In this document: one piece after another, positions 1-8,397 of the stretch
Layout: each line of letters opens with the position of its first letter
How positions within the stretch are numbered: the first letter of the stretch is position 1
From: Micavibrio aeruginosavorus
Lineage (GTDB): Bacteria; Pseudomonadota; Alphaproteobacteria; Micavibrionales; Micavibrionaceae
Length of the DNA stretch: 28,708 nucleotides
Direction: 5' to 3'
Assembly: GCA_003241475.1 (NCBI GenBank)
Contig: QFQB01000020.1
Span: 1 to 28,708, forward strand
Notes under the pieces: generated by a model
Databases searched by the model: none
The model's input: only the letters and a program-made list of their open reading frames with translations
Told to the model about the DNA's origin: nothing
Translations under genes and position numbers: made by a program

Positions 1-834
1 AACACGCAAGATACGACGCCAAAGGCCGTCCCTCTTTCCCTTATTTCGCGTCTGGAAGAAGTCGATCCACGCAAAATCGAAATGTCGGGCGGGCGTTACA
101 TGGTTCAATACCGCGGGCAACTCATGCCGCTCGTGCCCTTCGATTCCACAGTGAACATGCAAGACAGCGATATGCCATTGCCCGTTCTTGTCTTCCAAGA
201 TGAAACCAGCCAGATGGGGCTCGTCGTCGGACAAATCGTCGATATCACCGAAGATGTTCTAGACGTCCAGCTTTCAGGCGCGAACCCAGGCAGCGTCGGT
301 AGCGCCATTATTGGCGGCAAGGCTACGGATATCGTCGATATCGGCTATTATCTGCACTCCACAAACAAAGACTGGTTCAAGCGTCATGGAGACGAAGCCT
401 TTGGTGACACAACGACGCAAGGTCGCAAAGTGCTTCTGGTCGATGACAGCCCTTTCTTCCGCAATATGCTTACGCCGCTTTTGAAGGTTGCAGGTTATGA
501 TGTAACAACATTGGATTCCCCAATCTCCGCCCTCCAGATGCGTGAGGACGGGGAGAAATTCGACATCATCGTCTCCGATATCGAAATGCCACAGATGAAC
601 GGTTTTGAATTCGCCCAAAAAGTTCGTGAAGAAGGTAGTAAATGGCTTCACACACCGATGGTTGCTCTTACCTCCCACGCAACCGAACAAGACGTGGCAC
701 ATGGTATGGATGTCGGCTTCTCCCGTTACATCGCCAAATTCGACCGTGACACATTGCTGAACACACTGACCGAGGCGCTGGTGGCCAACAATACCAAACC
801 GCAAGCCCTGAAAGCGAACGGAGGTTTGGCATGA
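1..834 (+). CDS. cheA: Chemotaxis histidine kinase CheA, C-terminal part, fused to a receiver domain (5' truncated)
   Basis: The frame is open from the first base, so the gene starts upstream of the window; about 277 codons remain. The first ~100 residues are the end of the CheW-like regulatory domain that docks CheA to CheW and receptors (VPLSLISRLEEVD, then QYRGQLMPLVP). A response-regulator receiver follows from about nt 427: acidic pair in LLVDDS, phospho-acceptor Asp in VSDIEMP (nt 577-579), and conserved Lys in YIAKF. The protein is therefore a hybrid CheA-REC, a known variant in which the attached receiver can act as a phosphate sink or modulate the kinase. The stop overlaps the cheW start (ATGA), which implies translational coupling. 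The family assignment is firm; the P1, dimerisation and ATPase domains cannot be seen. Confidence 0.95.
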   Translation, partial: NTQDTTPKAVPLSLISRLEEVDPRKIEMSGGRYMVQYRGQLMPLVPFDSTVNMQDSDMPLPVLVFQDETSQMGLVVGQIVDITEDVLDVQLSGANPGSVGSAIIGGKATDIVDIGYYLHSTNKDWFKRHGDEAFGDTTTQGRKVLLVDDSPFFRNMLTPLLKVAGYDVTTLDSPISALQMREDGEKFDIIVSDIEMPQMNGFEFAQKVREEGSKWLHTPMVALTSHATEQDVAHGMDVGFSRYIAKFDRDTLLNTLTEALVANNTKPQALKANGGLA

Positions 835-1307
835 GTCTCTCCGCAATAGAAAAAACGACGACTGACGCCGGGCCAACACGTGATTACCTGACGATCACGA
901 TCGCAGACCAGATCTTCGGCATTCCGATCCTCCAGGTGCAAGACGTTCTGGGCCAACAAAAAGTTACCAAGATTCCCCTTGCTCCACGCGCTGTTGCCGG
1001 TTCGCTCAATTTGCGCGGACGCATTGTGACAGCAATCGATGTTCGTGCCTGCCTCGGCCTGCCGCCGCGCATTAAGGAAGGCAACACGCAGGAGATGAGC
1101 GTGGTCGTTGAAAATCAAGGCGAACTATACAGCCTGATGATCGACAGAGTCGGTGATGTGATGAGTCTGTCCCAGCGCGACTACGAAAATAATCCTTCAA
1201 CACTTGATCCACAATGGCGAAGCGTCTGTCAGGGCATTTACCGTTTGAAGGGGAAACTTCTTGTGGTGTTGGATGTCCCACGCCTGCTCGAAGGGCTTGA
1301 GAGTTAA
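831..1307 (+). CDS. cheW: Chemotaxis coupling protein CheW
   Basis: 158 aa, a single CheW domain of normal length. It bridges chemoreceptors and CheA in the cytoplasmic signalling array. The sequence shows the expected run: start of the domain at YLTITIADQIFGIPI, then KIPLAPRAVAGSLNLRGRI (the strongly conserved N-L-R-G turn), then DRVGDVMSL and a C-terminal strand GKLLVVLDVPRLL. The ATG overlaps the cheA stop by four bases, so the two are probably made in fixed ratio. cheY follows after 30 nt with its own ribosome-binding site. Confidence 0.96.
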   Translation: MSLSAIEKTTTDAGPTRDYLTITIADQIFGIPILQVQDVLGQQKVTKIPLAPRAVAGSLNLRGRIVTAIDVRACLGLPPRIKEGNTQEMSVVVENQGELYSLMIDRVGDVMSLSQRDYENNPSTLDPQWRSVCQGIYRLKGKLLVVLDVPRLLEGLES

Positions 1308-1337
1308 TGAGTTTGTTTATTGTAAGGGAGTTGAGAA

Positions 1338-1712
1338 ATGCCATCTTGTCTGGTTGTCGATGATAGTCGCGTTGTGAGAAAAGTGGCCCGCCGCATCGTG
1401 GAAGATCTCGGGTTTTCCTGCGAAGAGGCCGAAGACGGCCAAAAGGCCTATGATTATTGTTCGAAACAAATGCCCGACGCCATTCTGCTCGACTGGAACA
1501 TGCCCATTATGAGCGGCATCGAATTTTTGGAAAAGCTCCGCGCCATGAATGGCGGCCAAGGCCCGAAAGTCGTGTTCTGCACCACCGAGAACGACATGGC
1601 CCACATCACTCGCGCCATGAATGCCGGCGCGAATGAATACATCATGAAGCCGTTCGATTCTGAGATCATCGAATCCAAGTTTTCGCAGATCGGCCTCATC
1701 AACGCGGCCTGA
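1338..1712 (+). CDS. cheY: Single-domain response regulator CheY
   Basis: 124 aa, one receiver domain without an output domain, so it acts by protein contact (normally the flagellar switch). Visible active-site residues: acidic pair D8/D9 in VVDDS, phospho-acceptor D52 in LLDWNMP, switch Thr in FCTTEND (82/83), the aromatic switch Y101 and invariant K104 in YIMKPF. A GGGAG ribosome site lies just before the ATG. It sits between cheW and cheB in the same operon and is the expected substrate of the CheZ encoded at 18414-19061. Confidence 0.95.
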   Translation: MPSCLVVDDSRVVRKVARRIVEDLGFSCEEAEDGQKAYDYCSKQMPDAILLDWNMPIMSGIEFLEKLRAMNGGQGPKVVFCTTENDMAHITRAMNAGANEYIMKPFDSEIIESKFSQIGLINAA

Positions 1713-1737
1713 TCCGTTAGAAATACAAGGGTAATAT

Positions 1738-2898
1738 ATGTCTTTATCAACACCCCCAGCCGCCGGCGCTTCGCCCGCCCCGTCTAACCAGATCAATGTG
1801 ATGCTGGTGGATGACTCCGCTGTCGTGCGCGGCTTTATTGGGCGCATCCTGGAAACCGATCCCGGCATCAAGATCGTGGCTTCCGTTGCCAACGGTGAAC
1901 AAGGCGTGACCTCTGCCGCGCGCCACCACCCCGATATCGTCATTCTCGATATTGAAATGCCCGTGATGGACGGCATCACTGCCCTTCCCAAAATCCTTGC
2001 CGCCTCACCCGGCGTGCGCGTGGTCATGTGCTCGACGCTGTCGGTGCGCAACGCCGAAATCACGCTCAAGGCATTTTCACTTGGGGCCACCGAATGTATC
2101 GCCAAGCCCTCGAATTCCATCTCCATCACCGCCGCCGACGATTTCAAGCAGGAAGTCATCCGCGTGGTGAAATCTCTGGGACGCAGAAAAGACGCCGGCT
2201 CCTTGAACCGTCCGGCAACAACATCAACACCCCTTGCGGCTGGCACTTACTCAGGCGGGCAAAATACGGCTCTCAAGCAAAAAACCGCATTCGAGCTTCG
2301 CAAACACATGCCCGGTGAAATGTTCCGTCCGCAACTTCTGGCGATCGGAAGTTCTACGGGCGGGCCGCAGGCGTTGTTCAAAACCATCGCCAGCTTCAAG
2401 AATTTCGATGTGCCCATCATCCTGACGCAACACATGCCGGCGACCTTCACCAAAATCCTCGCCCAGCACATCACCCAGCATACGGGTGTGGAGGCACTCG
2501 AGGGGGAAAACGGCATGATTGTCGAAAACGGTAAGGTCTATGTGGCTCCCGGCGGCTTTCACATGACATTCGAACGTGTGGGAACGCAGATAAAGATTGT
2601 GCTCGATAGCGGCCCGCAGGAAAATTACTGTAAACCGTCGGTCGATCCGATGCTTCGTAGCGCGCTGAAGATTTGGGGCGGAAAAATTATGACCGTCATC
2701 CTGACAGGTATGGGTTCCGATGGACTGCCCGGCTCTAAGATGGTTGTCGAACAAGGCGGACGCGTCGTGGCACAGGATCAGGAAACATCCGTTGTGTGGG
2801 GCATGCCGGGCGCAGTAGCAACAAACGGGCTTTGCACGGCAGTTCTGCCCTTGCAGGACATCGGGCCATACGTTAGACAGGCTTTTGGGAAAGTTTAA
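1738..2898 (+). CDS. cheB: Receptor glutamate methylesterase/deamidase CheB
   Basis: 386 aa with the standard two-domain layout. The N-terminal receiver (about 20-140) has VDDSAVVR and the phospho-acceptor D71 in VILDIEMP. After a variable linker (about 145-195) comes the methylesterase domain, with catalytic Ser206 in AIGSSTGGP, His232 in LTQHMP and Asp328 in TGMGSDG. It removes methyl groups from chemoreceptors, and phosphorylation by CheA activates it. The first ~18 residues are a low-complexity Ala/Pro/Ser leader. It lies 25 nt after cheY and 6 nt before cheR, which encodes the opposing enzyme. Confidence 0.97.
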   Translation: MSLSTPPAAGASPAPSNQINVMLVDDSAVVRGFIGRILETDPGIKIVASVANGEQGVTSAARHHPDIVILDIEMPVMDGITALPKILAASPGVRVVMCSTLSVRNAEITLKAFSLGATECIAKPSNSISITAADDFKQEVIRVVKSLGRRKDAGSLNRPATTSTPLAAGTYSGGQNTALKQKTAFELRKHMPGEMFRPQLLAIGSSTGGPQALFKTIASFKNFDVPIILTQHMPATFTKILAQHITQHTGVEALEGENGMIVENGKVYVAPGGFHMTFERVGTQIKIVLDSGPQENYCKPSVDPMLRSALKIWGGKIMTVILTGMGSDGLPGSKMVVEQGGRVVAQDQETSVVWGMPGAVATNGLCTAVLPLQDIGPYVRQAFGKV

Positions 2899-2904
2899 GG
2901 TTTT

Positions 2905-3813
2905 ATGCGGATCAACGATTTCGATTTATATAAGGATTTGCTGAAGGAAAAGTCAGGCTTAACGCTGACTCCCGACAAATCCTATTTGCTGGACTCGCGT
3001 CTAACGCCCGTTGCGCGCAAACACAACTTCGCCAATCTCGAAGCGATGACGATGGCGCTTCGCGGCGTGCCTTCGCAAGATCTGATCAAGGATGTGGTCG
3101 AAGCGATGACCACGAACGAAACATCCTTCTTCCGCGATTCAAAGCCCTTCGATCAATTCCGCGATATCGTCATTCCGCACCTCCTCAAAACACGCGCCAT
3201 GACCAAACGCGTGCGCATCTGGTGCGCCGCCGCTTCGACGGGGCAAGAGCCCTACTCTCTTGCCATGGTCATCAAGGAAAACGCGGCCAAACTTGCGGGC
3301 TGGAATTTCGAAATCGTCGCCACCGATATCGACACCGCCGTTCTGGAGACCGCCAAAAAAGCCGAATACAGCCAGTTCGAGGTTCAGCGCGGCCTGCCCA
3401 TTCAAATGCTAATGAAATATTTCGACCAAAAGGGCGACCGCTGGCATTTGAAAAACGACATTAAATCGATGATCCAGTACAAGCCCTTCAACCTGCTCTC
3501 TCCCATGGGCGGTCTGGGCAAGTTCGACATCATCTTCTGCCGGAACGTGTTGATCTATTTCGACCGCGATACCAAAGCCAAGACGTTGGAGAATATGGCG
3601 CAACTTCTGCCCGATGACGGCTTTATGTTTTTGGGTGGCGCAGAAACCGTGCTCGGCATCACCGATGCGTTCAAACCGCTCGACAATTCCCGTGGTGTGT
3701 ATATTAAACCCTCCTGCACGACGATTACGGCGCCAGCGGCTTCGCCTGTCGCATCTGCGGCTCCCGCCGTGCCTCGCCCCGCCGTTGCGCCGTTCCCTGC
3801 AACCAAGACCTGA
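2905..3813 (+). CDS. cheR: Chemoreceptor glutamate methyltransferase CheR
   Basis: 302 aa. It transfers methyl from S-adenosylmethionine to receptor glutamates, balancing CheB. Visible elements: an N-terminal helical domain (1-70), NETSFFR at 71-77, the SAM-binding segment WCAAASTGQEPYSLAM (about 106-121), an acidic SAM-contacting stretch ATDID at 139-143, and FCRNVLIYFD at 211-220. The last ~32 residues are a Pro/Ala-rich tail, probably disordered. This is unlike the receptor-pentapeptide-binding beta subdomain and may be lineage-specific. It is the last gene of the che run. No clear terminator precedes purH, so read-through is possible. Confidence 0.96.
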   Translation: MRINDFDLYKDLLKEKSGLTLTPDKSYLLDSRLTPVARKHNFANLEAMTMALRGVPSQDLIKDVVEAMTTNETSFFRDSKPFDQFRDIVIPHLLKTRAMTKRVRIWCAAASTGQEPYSLAMVIKENAAKLAGWNFEIVATDIDTAVLETAKKAEYSQFEVQRGLPIQMLMKYFDQKGDRWHLKNDIKSMIQYKPFNLLSPMGGLGKFDIIFCRNVLIYFDRDTKAKTLENMAQLLPDDGFMFLGGAETVLGITDAFKPLDNSRGVYIKPSCTTITAPAASPVASAAPAVPRPAVAPFPATKT

Positions 3814-3883
3814 AAACTTGCATCTGTAGCCATAAGGCTTTACTTTGCGGCGCATGACAAACGCCTCAAGAAAAGACGCCCCC

Positions 3884-5458
3884 ATGACCTCGCCCTTGCC
3901 TGTAAAAATCAAACGCGCCCTGCTCTCCGTATCGGATAAAACAGGCCTTGTGGACTTTGCGAAGGAGCTTTCAAAATATGGCGTGGAATTGCTTTCGACG
4001 GGTGGCACATCAAAGGCGCTCAAAGACGCGGGCCTTACGGTCAAAGACGTTTCCGATCATACAGGCTTTCCCGAAATGATGGACGGGCGCGTAAAAACGC
4101 TGCACCCCAAAGTCCATGGCGGTATTTTGTCCGTGCGCGACAACGCCGATCATAAAAAGGCACAAGAAGAACACAGCATCGGCGATATCGATCTTGTTGT
4201 CGTCAATCTCTACCCGTTTGTCAAAACCGTGGCTTCAGGGGCGGATTACGATACCTGCATCGAAAACATCGATATCGGTGGCCCCGCCATGGTGCGTTCC
4301 GCCGCCAAGAACCATGCGTTCGTCGCCATCGTGACGGACCCTGCGGATTATTCCGCCGTCGTGGAAGAACTCACCGCAAACAATGGCGCCACCTCATTCG
4401 ACCTACGCAAGAAACTCGCGGCCCGCGCCTATGCGCACACGGCGGCGTACGATAGCGCGATTTCGGGATGGTTTGCGCAACAAGACACATCCGAATTTCC
4501 ACGTCAGATCGCCTTTGCAGGCACGTTCAAACAATCCATGCGCTACGGTGAGAACCCGCATCAAAGTGCTGCCCTGTATAGCACGAATGAGATCCGCCCC
4601 GGTGCGACGACGGCGCAAATCCTTCAGGGCAAAGAGCTTTCATACAACAATATCAACGACACCGATGCGGCCTATGAATTGGTGGCGGAATTCGACGCGC
4701 CTGCCGTTGCCATCATCAAACATGCCAATCCGTGCGGCGTGGCGACGGGCAAGGATATGCTCGATGCCTACACCAAAGCATTGGCTTGCGATCCCGTTTC
4801 CGCGTTCGGGGGCATCATCGCGCTCAACCGCACGCTCGATGGCAAAACGGCGAGTGAAATCATCAAACTTCTCACCGAAGTCATCATCGCGCCGGATATC
4901 GACGCCGATGCGCTCGAGATCATCGCCGCCAAGAAAAACGTGCGCGTGCTAAAAGCTGGCGGGATTCCCGATGTGAACGCCTCGCGCCTAACCTACAAAC
5001 CTGTCGCGGGCGGTATGCTGGTACAAAGCAGTGACAACGGCATCGTGACGCGTGATATGCTGAAAGTCGTAACCAAACGCGCTCCGACAGATCAGGAAAT
5101 CAATGACATGCTGTTCGCCTTCAAAGTCTGCAAGCATGTGAAATCGAACGCCATCGTCTATGTGAAGGATCAGGTGACGGTGGGAATCGGTGCGGGCCAG
5201 ATGAACAGACGCGATAGCTCGCGCATCGCCGCCGCCCGCATGGCTGAATTCGGCCTGACGCCTGCCAAGGGCGCGCCAATGGCCGTAGCCTCTGATGCCT
5301 TCTTCCCCTTCCCCGACGGCCTTCTGGCGGCGGCGGAGGCCGGGGCAACCTGCGTCATCCAGCCGGGCGGGTCGCTCAAAGATGCCGATGTCATAGCAGC
5401 GGCGGACGAGCATAGCCTTGCCATGGTCTTTACCGGCATGCGTCATTTCCGGCACTGA
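3884..5458 (+). CDS. purH: Bifunctional AICAR transformylase / IMP cyclohydrolase PurH
   Basis: Catalyses the last two steps of de novo purine synthesis (AICAR to FAICAR to IMP), using 10-formyl-tetrahydrofolate. The latter cofactor is made by the FolD encoded at 27236. The N-terminal MGS-like cyclohydrolase domain opens with RALLSVSDKTG and contains LLSTGGTSKAL and DGRVKTLHPKVHGG. The C-terminal transformylase has RYGENPHQ and the catalytic KHANPCG (Lys279/His280 in this numbering). I chose ATG 3884 because it gives 524 aa, close to the usual ~529, and a ten-residue leader with AAGAAAAG upstream. TTG 3845 and ATG 3854 are in frame but would add an atypical extension. Confidence 0.97.
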   Translation: MTSPLPVKIKRALLSVSDKTGLVDFAKELSKYGVELLSTGGTSKALKDAGLTVKDVSDHTGFPEMMDGRVKTLHPKVHGGILSVRDNADHKKAQEEHSIGDIDLVVVNLYPFVKTVASGADYDTCIENIDIGGPAMVRSAAKNHAFVAIVTDPADYSAVVEELTANNGATSFDLRKKLAARAYAHTAAYDSAISGWFAQQDTSEFPRQIAFAGTFKQSMRYGENPHQSAALYSTNEIRPGATTAQILQGKELSYNNINDTDAAYELVAEFDAPAVAIIKHANPCGVATGKDMLDAYTKALACDPVSAFGGIIALNRTLDGKTASEIIKLLTEVIIAPDIDADALEIIAAKKNVRVLKAGGIPDVNASRLTYKPVAGGMLVQSSDNGIVTRDMLKVVTKRAPTDQEINDMLFAFKVCKHVKSNAIVYVKDQVTVGIGAGQMNRRDSSRIAAARMAEFGLTPAKGAPMAVASDAFFPFPDGLLAAAEAGATCVIQPGGSLKDADVIAAADEHSLAMVFTGMRHFRH

Positions 5459-5774
5459 TTTTTGCTAGACGCCCCTTCTGGTCCAAAACCCCTGAAAAAC
5501 TGGCATTTTCGGCTATTTTTAGGTATACTCTATCTATAGAGGGATTTTGGGGCGTGCCCCGGGCCGCAAATTTAAAAAACGCGACAAACGAACTGATAAA
5601 ACCTCGATTCCGCGAAAAAGCCCGAAAACGATAAAACGCCCCATCCTATTGATTTAAAATGGATTTTAGACTTGATTTGAGATCACTCATTCCGTTTTGC
5701 TATCTTAGGGGTAAGTTAACGTAATACCGCTATATATGAAGTTCGCAGGAACGCGGTAGATTTGGAGAGTTAAG
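5459..5774 (+). other. Intergenic region between purH and an unknown gene
   Basis: 316 bases without a supported gene. It contains a short hairpin CTCTA-TCTA-TAGAG near 5529-5542 and a GGGGC-GT-GCCCC hairpin near 5549-5560. Neither has a convincing U-run, so I do not call a purH terminator. The 3' part is AT-rich and ends in a good ribosome site (GGAGAG, 5764-5769) for the next gene. A promoter is expected here, but no pair of -35/-10 boxes with correct spacing is clear. Confidence 0.5.
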
Positions 5775-6539
5775 ATGAAATGGTTAGCAAGAGGCGCATT
5801 GGGACTTCTCAGCGTAATCGGCGTCGGTACCACCGCAGCGGTTGGTGACCAGTTTGTCTCGGGCGGTAGCTGGACAACGAAGCTCGTCGGCGGCATTAAA
5901 TCTGCTCTCGGTCTTGGTCAAAACGACGCTTCGGGCAAAGTTGGTTATGACTGGATCGGCACGCTTATCGAGTACATCTCCAAACTTATCAAACAAACGA
6001 TTGGTGAAAACGGTTTGACGAATTCGCTGGATCGCCTGTCTTCCCGCATGACCGGCAAGCCTCTCGAAGAATACGACGACTATGAACATGTTGATGGCTC
6101 GAAACCCGGCGCACATGCTCAACACGCACCGGGCAACGATCTGAAGTCAGATGCCGATGGAAATACTCCGGGTGGTGGTCCTGGTTCACTGATAGCTGGC
6201 GGCGCTACCGCTGCTACATTCGGCGCTGGCGCTCTGGCGCTCGGCGGAAGAGCCATCCCTGTTGCCGGCGCTGCTGTTGCCGTTGCCGAGGGCGCTTATG
6301 ATGTGACCGATAGTCTCTCGAAAGGCGAATACAAAAAAGCATTTGTCCGTGCAGTTAGTACGGTTCCGGATGCCGCTGGTTGCTTTTTTGGTCCTTTGGG
6401 TTTTGCCGCTGGCGTTGCGGGTCGCGAACTTGTCGAAAACTTCGGTGAAGCCGCACTTGGAAAAGAAGCGCATATCGAAGACTCTGTTTTGGCCGGCGCA
6501 ACGAAAGGCGTAGCAAAATGGGCTTTTGGCATTAAGTAA
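5775..6539 (+). CDS. Unknown glycine/alanine-rich protein with hydrophobic hairpin-like segments
   Basis: 254 aa; I do not recognise the family. The first ~25 residues are basic then hydrophobic (MKWLARGALGLLSVIGV), like an uncleaved export signal or membrane anchor. Residues 31-95 look soluble and helical, and 96-135 are acidic and disordered-like. Residues 136-173 are a Gly/Ala-rich hydrophobic stretch with glycine-zipper spacing, followed by a second hydrophobic part around 196-216 with a short charged turn between. That pattern is shared by membrane-inserting or pore-forming proteins, but no toxin motif proves it. A GGAGAG ribosome site precedes the ATG. The next gene starts 5 nt after the stop, so the two are co-transcribed and end at the terminator at 7049. 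Confidence 0.75.
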   Translation: MKWLARGALGLLSVIGVGTTAAVGDQFVSGGSWTTKLVGGIKSALGLGQNDASGKVGYDWIGTLIEYISKLIKQTIGENGLTNSLDRLSSRMTGKPLEEYDDYEHVDGSKPGAHAQHAPGNDLKSDADGNTPGGGPGSLIAGGATAATFGAGALALGGRAIPVAGAAVAVAEGAYDVTDSLSKGEYKKAFVRAVSTVPDAAGCFFGPLGFAAGVAGRELVENFGEAALGKEAHIEDSVLAGATKGVAKWAFGIK

Positions 6540-6544
6540 GGAAA

Positions 6545-7039
6545 ATGGGATCTGACATGGCGACATCACCCAAATTCAATACCCAAGCTACGCCTTCAAG
6601 CGATGTGGAATCAAAGTTCCAATCGCTGGAAGAAAAAATTAAGTCGCTTGAAGCAGTGAAAATAAAACGTGAAGGATCGTATGGTAAATTTCTAGAAGGT
6701 AGCCAAATGACCAATTCGTTTTTCTCCTTCATCACGTCCTCTGGACACGTGCGCCGAGGCAACGCAGACAGAGCTATGCTAAGCTTGGTATTGGCCATGA
6801 ATGCGGCAGCCAGAAATGCTATAAATATTATAAGAGAACAAATTAATATGGACGGTCAGGAAAAAGAGCTTCGACAAGAAGAACAGGGCCTTCGCATAAA
6901 ACTTACCGGCATGGGCTTCGATGTTGATGCAGAACTGGAAAAAAGAAAGAATGAGCGGATGGGCAAAGCATCCCCTGCTCAATCCGGCTCTTCTGCACCA
7001 AAATCTTCCTTAACAGGCCCCTCCGTTGCAGGTGTGTAA
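6545..7039 (+). CDS. Unknown coiled-coil protein, partner of the preceding gene
   Basis: 164 aa, no recognised family. Residues about 18-45 (charged, heptad-like, FQSLEEKIKSLEAVKIKRE) and 98-135 (NIIREQINMDGQEKELRQEE onward) are predicted by eye to be coiled coils. The middle is mildly hydrophobic, and the last 25 residues are Ser/Pro/Ala-rich. No signal peptide is visible. ATG 6545 overlaps a GGAAA ribosome site closely, and ATG 6557, giving MATSPKF, is an equally plausible start. The 5-nt gap from the upstream hydrophobic protein suggests a two-gene unit, possibly an accessory or binding partner; that role is inference. Confidence 0.75.
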   Translation: MGSDMATSPKFNTQATPSSDVESKFQSLEEKIKSLEAVKIKREGSYGKFLEGSQMTNSFFSFITSSGHVRRGNADRAMLSLVLAMNAAARNAINIIREQINMDGQEKELRQEEQGLRIKLTGMGFDVDAELEKRKNERMGKASPAQSGSSAPKSSLTGPSVAGV

Positions 7040-7048
7040 CACTTCCAT

Positions 7049-7074
7049 AAGGGCCGCGTGATGCGGCCTTTTTT
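7049..7074 (+). terminator. Rho-independent terminator
   Basis: GGCCGC (7052-7057) pairs with GCGGCC (7063-7068) around a 5-nt loop, is extended by AA/TT pairs, and is followed by a run of T. It closes the two-gene unit 5775-7039. Confidence 0.9.
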
Positions 7075-7187
7075 AATAGGCATAAAACCGCCTCAAAAAG
7101 CCTGAAAAACCGCCAAAGGACAAAACCGCGTTAATATAACGTAAACCTTTGGAATATATAATGAAATCCTACATGACTTTGGCAAAT

Positions 7188-7217
7188 TTGCATTCGGTTT
7201 CCGCGATTCTGTAGAAT
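7188..7217 (+). promoter_or_regulatory. Candidate sigma-70-type promoter
   Basis: TTGCAT (7188-7193) and TAGAAT (7212-7217) are separated by 18 nt, 30 nt upstream of the next start codon. The match is good (4/6 and 5/6). It lies after a terminator and in front of an isolated gene, where a promoter is required. Confidence 0.5.
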
Positions 7218-7247
7218 AAAGTCATAAGTTAAGAGTAGAGGTTCAAC

Positions 7248-8321
7248 ATGGTTGACACAGTAGCCCCCGAAAAACCCAAGCTGACCCCCGAGCAGGAAGC
7301 TGCCCGCGAGGAGATGAAAAGCAAGTTCGCGGATGCTGTCGGCGTCGGCTACATCGAAGGCGCCCGCACCTATCTTCCAAGCTGGCTGGGCGGCTTGACT
7401 GAGCAAGACATCATTCAATCCCGAACGACTGAACAAGTTCTCAATGGTTTCGAAGCGGCCAATCCTGCGATGAAACCCGTTCTCGACGCAATGAGAGAAG
7501 ACCCTGCTCTGGCAAAAGCGATGCACAATGCTTTGGCCAAAGATCACACGATGCTTGACGGCTTCAGCGAAATGATGACCGAGAGCGGCGCAAGTCCTGA
7601 AGAGATGGCAACGACGCTGAAAAACCCGATGATGCGCGGCATTCTGACGCAGGTTTTCGACAAAATCGGCGAAAGCGATGATGACGATATCAATTTCGAT
7701 GACTTCCGCGAGTTGTATAAAGATCGTAACAACCTGATGAAGAGCAAGAAAAAGCTTGAGGAAATGGGCATTGATCCCACATCGGCGGCGTTCCAGAATA
7801 TGGACTGGCAACAAGCGTTGCAGATGCTCTTCCAGTTCTTCCAGGACCCACGCGGCGCCCTGAATAATTTGGCGGGCATGCTCCATACGGGCAATCCTGA
7901 ACAAGATAAAGCAATTGACCAAGCCGTAGGTGTTGCCGGTACGTTTGCCGAAGTCGCCATTGGCGGCAAAGATGGTTACGGCGCTCTTTTCAACAAATAC
8001 GGTCCTTCAGCGTTCAATGCCGGTGCGGATTACTACTACCGCGTAAGCGGTGATGCCGATGCGGACAATAAAGCAGGCACACCGGGCAAAAACCGCGCCC
8101 ATTTCGGCGAGCCTGATCCTGCCGCAGAAATTGCAGCCCCCGGCAGCGCAACGGCTCGTGGTGCAGTTAGCGCCTCGGGAAGCACGGTTAAAACGGATGT
8201 CGATATGAACGGCGCATGGCAACGTTACTCCCCGACAAATCCTCCGGGATTGTTGACGCCACAAACGCCTCAGAACGATTTCGTTCCTGGCCGCGGACCA
8301 GTGGTTGCCGCCCAGCCTTAA
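7248..8321 (+). CDS. Unknown 357-aa protein with an EF-hand-like acidic segment
   Basis: Family not recognised. There is no signal peptide or membrane segment. Residues 1-130 and 160-215 look helical and charged. Residues 133-158 resemble an EF-hand helix-loop-helix (VFDKIG, then ESDDDDINFDDFREL), but the loop is about three residues too long compared with calmodulin and its first positions are not ideal, so calcium binding is only a possibility. A further Asp-rich patch lies at about 267-273. The last ~75 residues are Pro/Gly/Ala-rich and disordered-like. It is a single-gene unit with its own promoter and a strong terminator at 8340, and convergent with the inhibitor gene that follows. Confidence 0.78.
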   Translation: MVDTVAPEKPKLTPEQEAAREEMKSKFADAVGVGYIEGARTYLPSWLGGLTEQDIIQSRTTEQVLNGFEAANPAMKPVLDAMREDPALAKAMHNALAKDHTMLDGFSEMMTESGASPEEMATTLKNPMMRGILTQVFDKIGESDDDDINFDDFRELYKDRNNLMKSKKKLEEMGIDPTSAAFQNMDWQQALQMLFQFFQDPRGALNNLAGMLHTGNPEQDKAIDQAVGVAGTFAEVAIGGKDGYGALFNKYGPSAFNAGADYYYRVSGDADADNKAGTPGKNRAHFGEPDPAAEIAAPGSATARGAVSASGSTVKTDVDMNGAWQRYSPTNPPGLLTPQTPQNDFVPGRGPVVAAQP

Positions 8322-8339
8322 TCACAGGCAATAAAATTC

Positions 8340-8374
8340 AAAAGGCCCGATGGATAATTCCTTCGGGCCTTTTT
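8340..8374. terminator. Bidirectional terminator between convergent genes
   Basis: AGGCCCGA (8343-8350) and TCGGGCCT (8363-8370) form an 8-bp stem flanked by A on the left and T on the right. It can serve both the + gene ending at 8321 and the - gene ending at 8398. Confidence 0.9.
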
Positions 8375-8397
8375 CTTGTTTTGCACCAAGCGCTACA

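Noticed and set aside
1317..2246. A 309-codon minus-strand frame opposite cheY and cheB
   Set aside because: It is a shadow of two well identified genes.
5459..5774. purH terminator or riboswitch
   Set aside because: The short hairpins seen lack a U-run and do not match any riboswitch layout I know.
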